Source: Rhodoferax aquaticus
GTDB lineage: Bacteria; Pseudomonadota; Gammaproteobacteria; Burkholderiales; Burkholderiaceae_C
Assembly (NCBI RefSeq): GCF_006974105.1
Contig: NZ_CP036282.1
Coordinates: forward strand, 2,108,001-2,172,000
Length of the DNA: 64,000 nucleotides
Direction of reading: 5' to 3'
Below, piece by piece: positions 63,732 to 64,000 of this stretch. A model generated the notes under the pieces. The model was given only the letters and a program-made list of their open reading frames with translations. It was not told the DNA's origin and did not search any database. Position 1 is the first letter of the stretch. Each line of letters starts with the position of its first letter. A program made the position numbers and the translations under genes.

Positions 63732-64000
63732 GTGTTGAATAAACAATGTGTAGCAATCGCGGTCTTGTTGTCTAACGCTGCCATGGCGGCAGGGCCTTTG
63801 AGCGTGCCCGATGGGCCTACCAGCCAAGGGCCAGATGTGGCGCGCCAGAAGTTCTTGGAGGAACTCAAGGAGAAAGAGAAGGAAACCGGTAGATATGACC
63901 TGAACAGCGATGCAGGCGCACCCAAAGCCGTGGCCAAGCCAGCGGCCACCTTTGAACTGAAAGAGGTGCGGTTTGGCGTTTCCGCACAGTTGAGTGCGGC
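63732..64000 (+). CDS. TpsB/FhaC-like outer-membrane transporter, N-terminal part
   Basis: A GTG at 63732 with AGGG six bases upstream opens a frame to the window edge. The 89 visible residues have a signal peptide (VAIAVLLSNAAMAAG), a charged helical linker (ARQKFLEELKEKEKETGRYD), and FELKEVRFGVSAQLSA, which fits the first strand and helix of a POTRA domain of the ShlB/FhaC family. Such proteins secrete the adjacent exoprotein across the outer membrane. It should serve the 6154-residue adhesin, from which it is separated by 92 bp and a hairpin. Confidence 0.75.
   Translation, partial: MLNKQCVAIAVLLSNAAMAAGPLSVPDGPTSQGPDVARQKFLEELKEKEKETGRYDLNSDAGAPKAVAKPAATFELKEVRFGVSAQLSA

Overview
This 64 kb window looks like chromosomal DNA of a betaproteobacterium, most likely Comamonadaceae (Rhodoferax/Polaromonas/Limnohabitans type). 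The assignment rests on gene content, on moderately high GC outside one low-GC island, and on copies of a short intergenic repeat that I recall as abundant in that family (10599, 36327). No database search was possible, so the taxonomy is an inference.

Layout. (1) 1-1692: an apparently intact IS3-family element, cut by the left window edge, abuts or is inserted into a decayed second IS3-family element. (2) 2133-8964: a lower-GC surface-polysaccharide island with a GT-B-like protein, a WbqC protein, a phytanoyl-CoA dioxygenase-like oxygenase, a NeuD/PglB-like acyltransferase, a beta-propeller protein, a WecE/RffA aminotransferase and a broken family-2 glycosyltransferase. (3) 9166-12167: an aspartate kinase resembling the ectoine-type subgroup, then two divergent small exported proteins. 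(4) 12324-18976: a molybdenum hydroxylase operon (iorA-iorB-tetR-xdhC), a divergent MocA-like maturation gene, a PQQ-type sugar dehydrogenase and a 52-residue membrane peptide. (5) 19122-24669: a complete five-gene peptide-type ABC importer, facing (6) 24739-27471, a coupled pair of an ATP-grasp ligase and a type III PLP decarboxylase. (7) 27622-32887: LysR with a divergent oxidoreductase, a YfeH-type transporter, a zinc-ribbon protein, a frameshifted membrane gene and a periplasmic binding protein. (8) 33087-38037: an MksF-MksE-MksB condensin operon with no nuclease gene beside it. (9) 38186-44062: an ABC exporter, a thioesterase, an iron alcohol dehydrogenase, and a response regulator/hybrid kinase pair. 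(10) 44236-64000: a SapC-family protein, a 6154-residue two-partner-secretion adhesin and the start of its outer-membrane transporter.

How the genes work together. The island probably makes or modifies a surface glycan containing a 4-amino-4,6-dideoxy sugar. The molybdenum enzyme genes travel with their cofactor-maturation genes and a TetR regulator that has a candidate palindromic operator in the divergent promoter region. The ATP-grasp/decarboxylase pair looks like a small uncharacterised biosynthetic cassette. The right-hand 19 kb is devoted to one giant secreted adhesin, its repeats, a strong hairpin and its secretion partner.

Most noteworthy points: the ATP-grasp/decarboxylase cassette; an intergenic-type repeat sitting in frame inside mksB; possible relatives of that repeat inside the adhesin; a near-identical 468-bp tandem duplication in the adhesin gene; and a perfect 18-bp stem between the adhesin and transporter genes.
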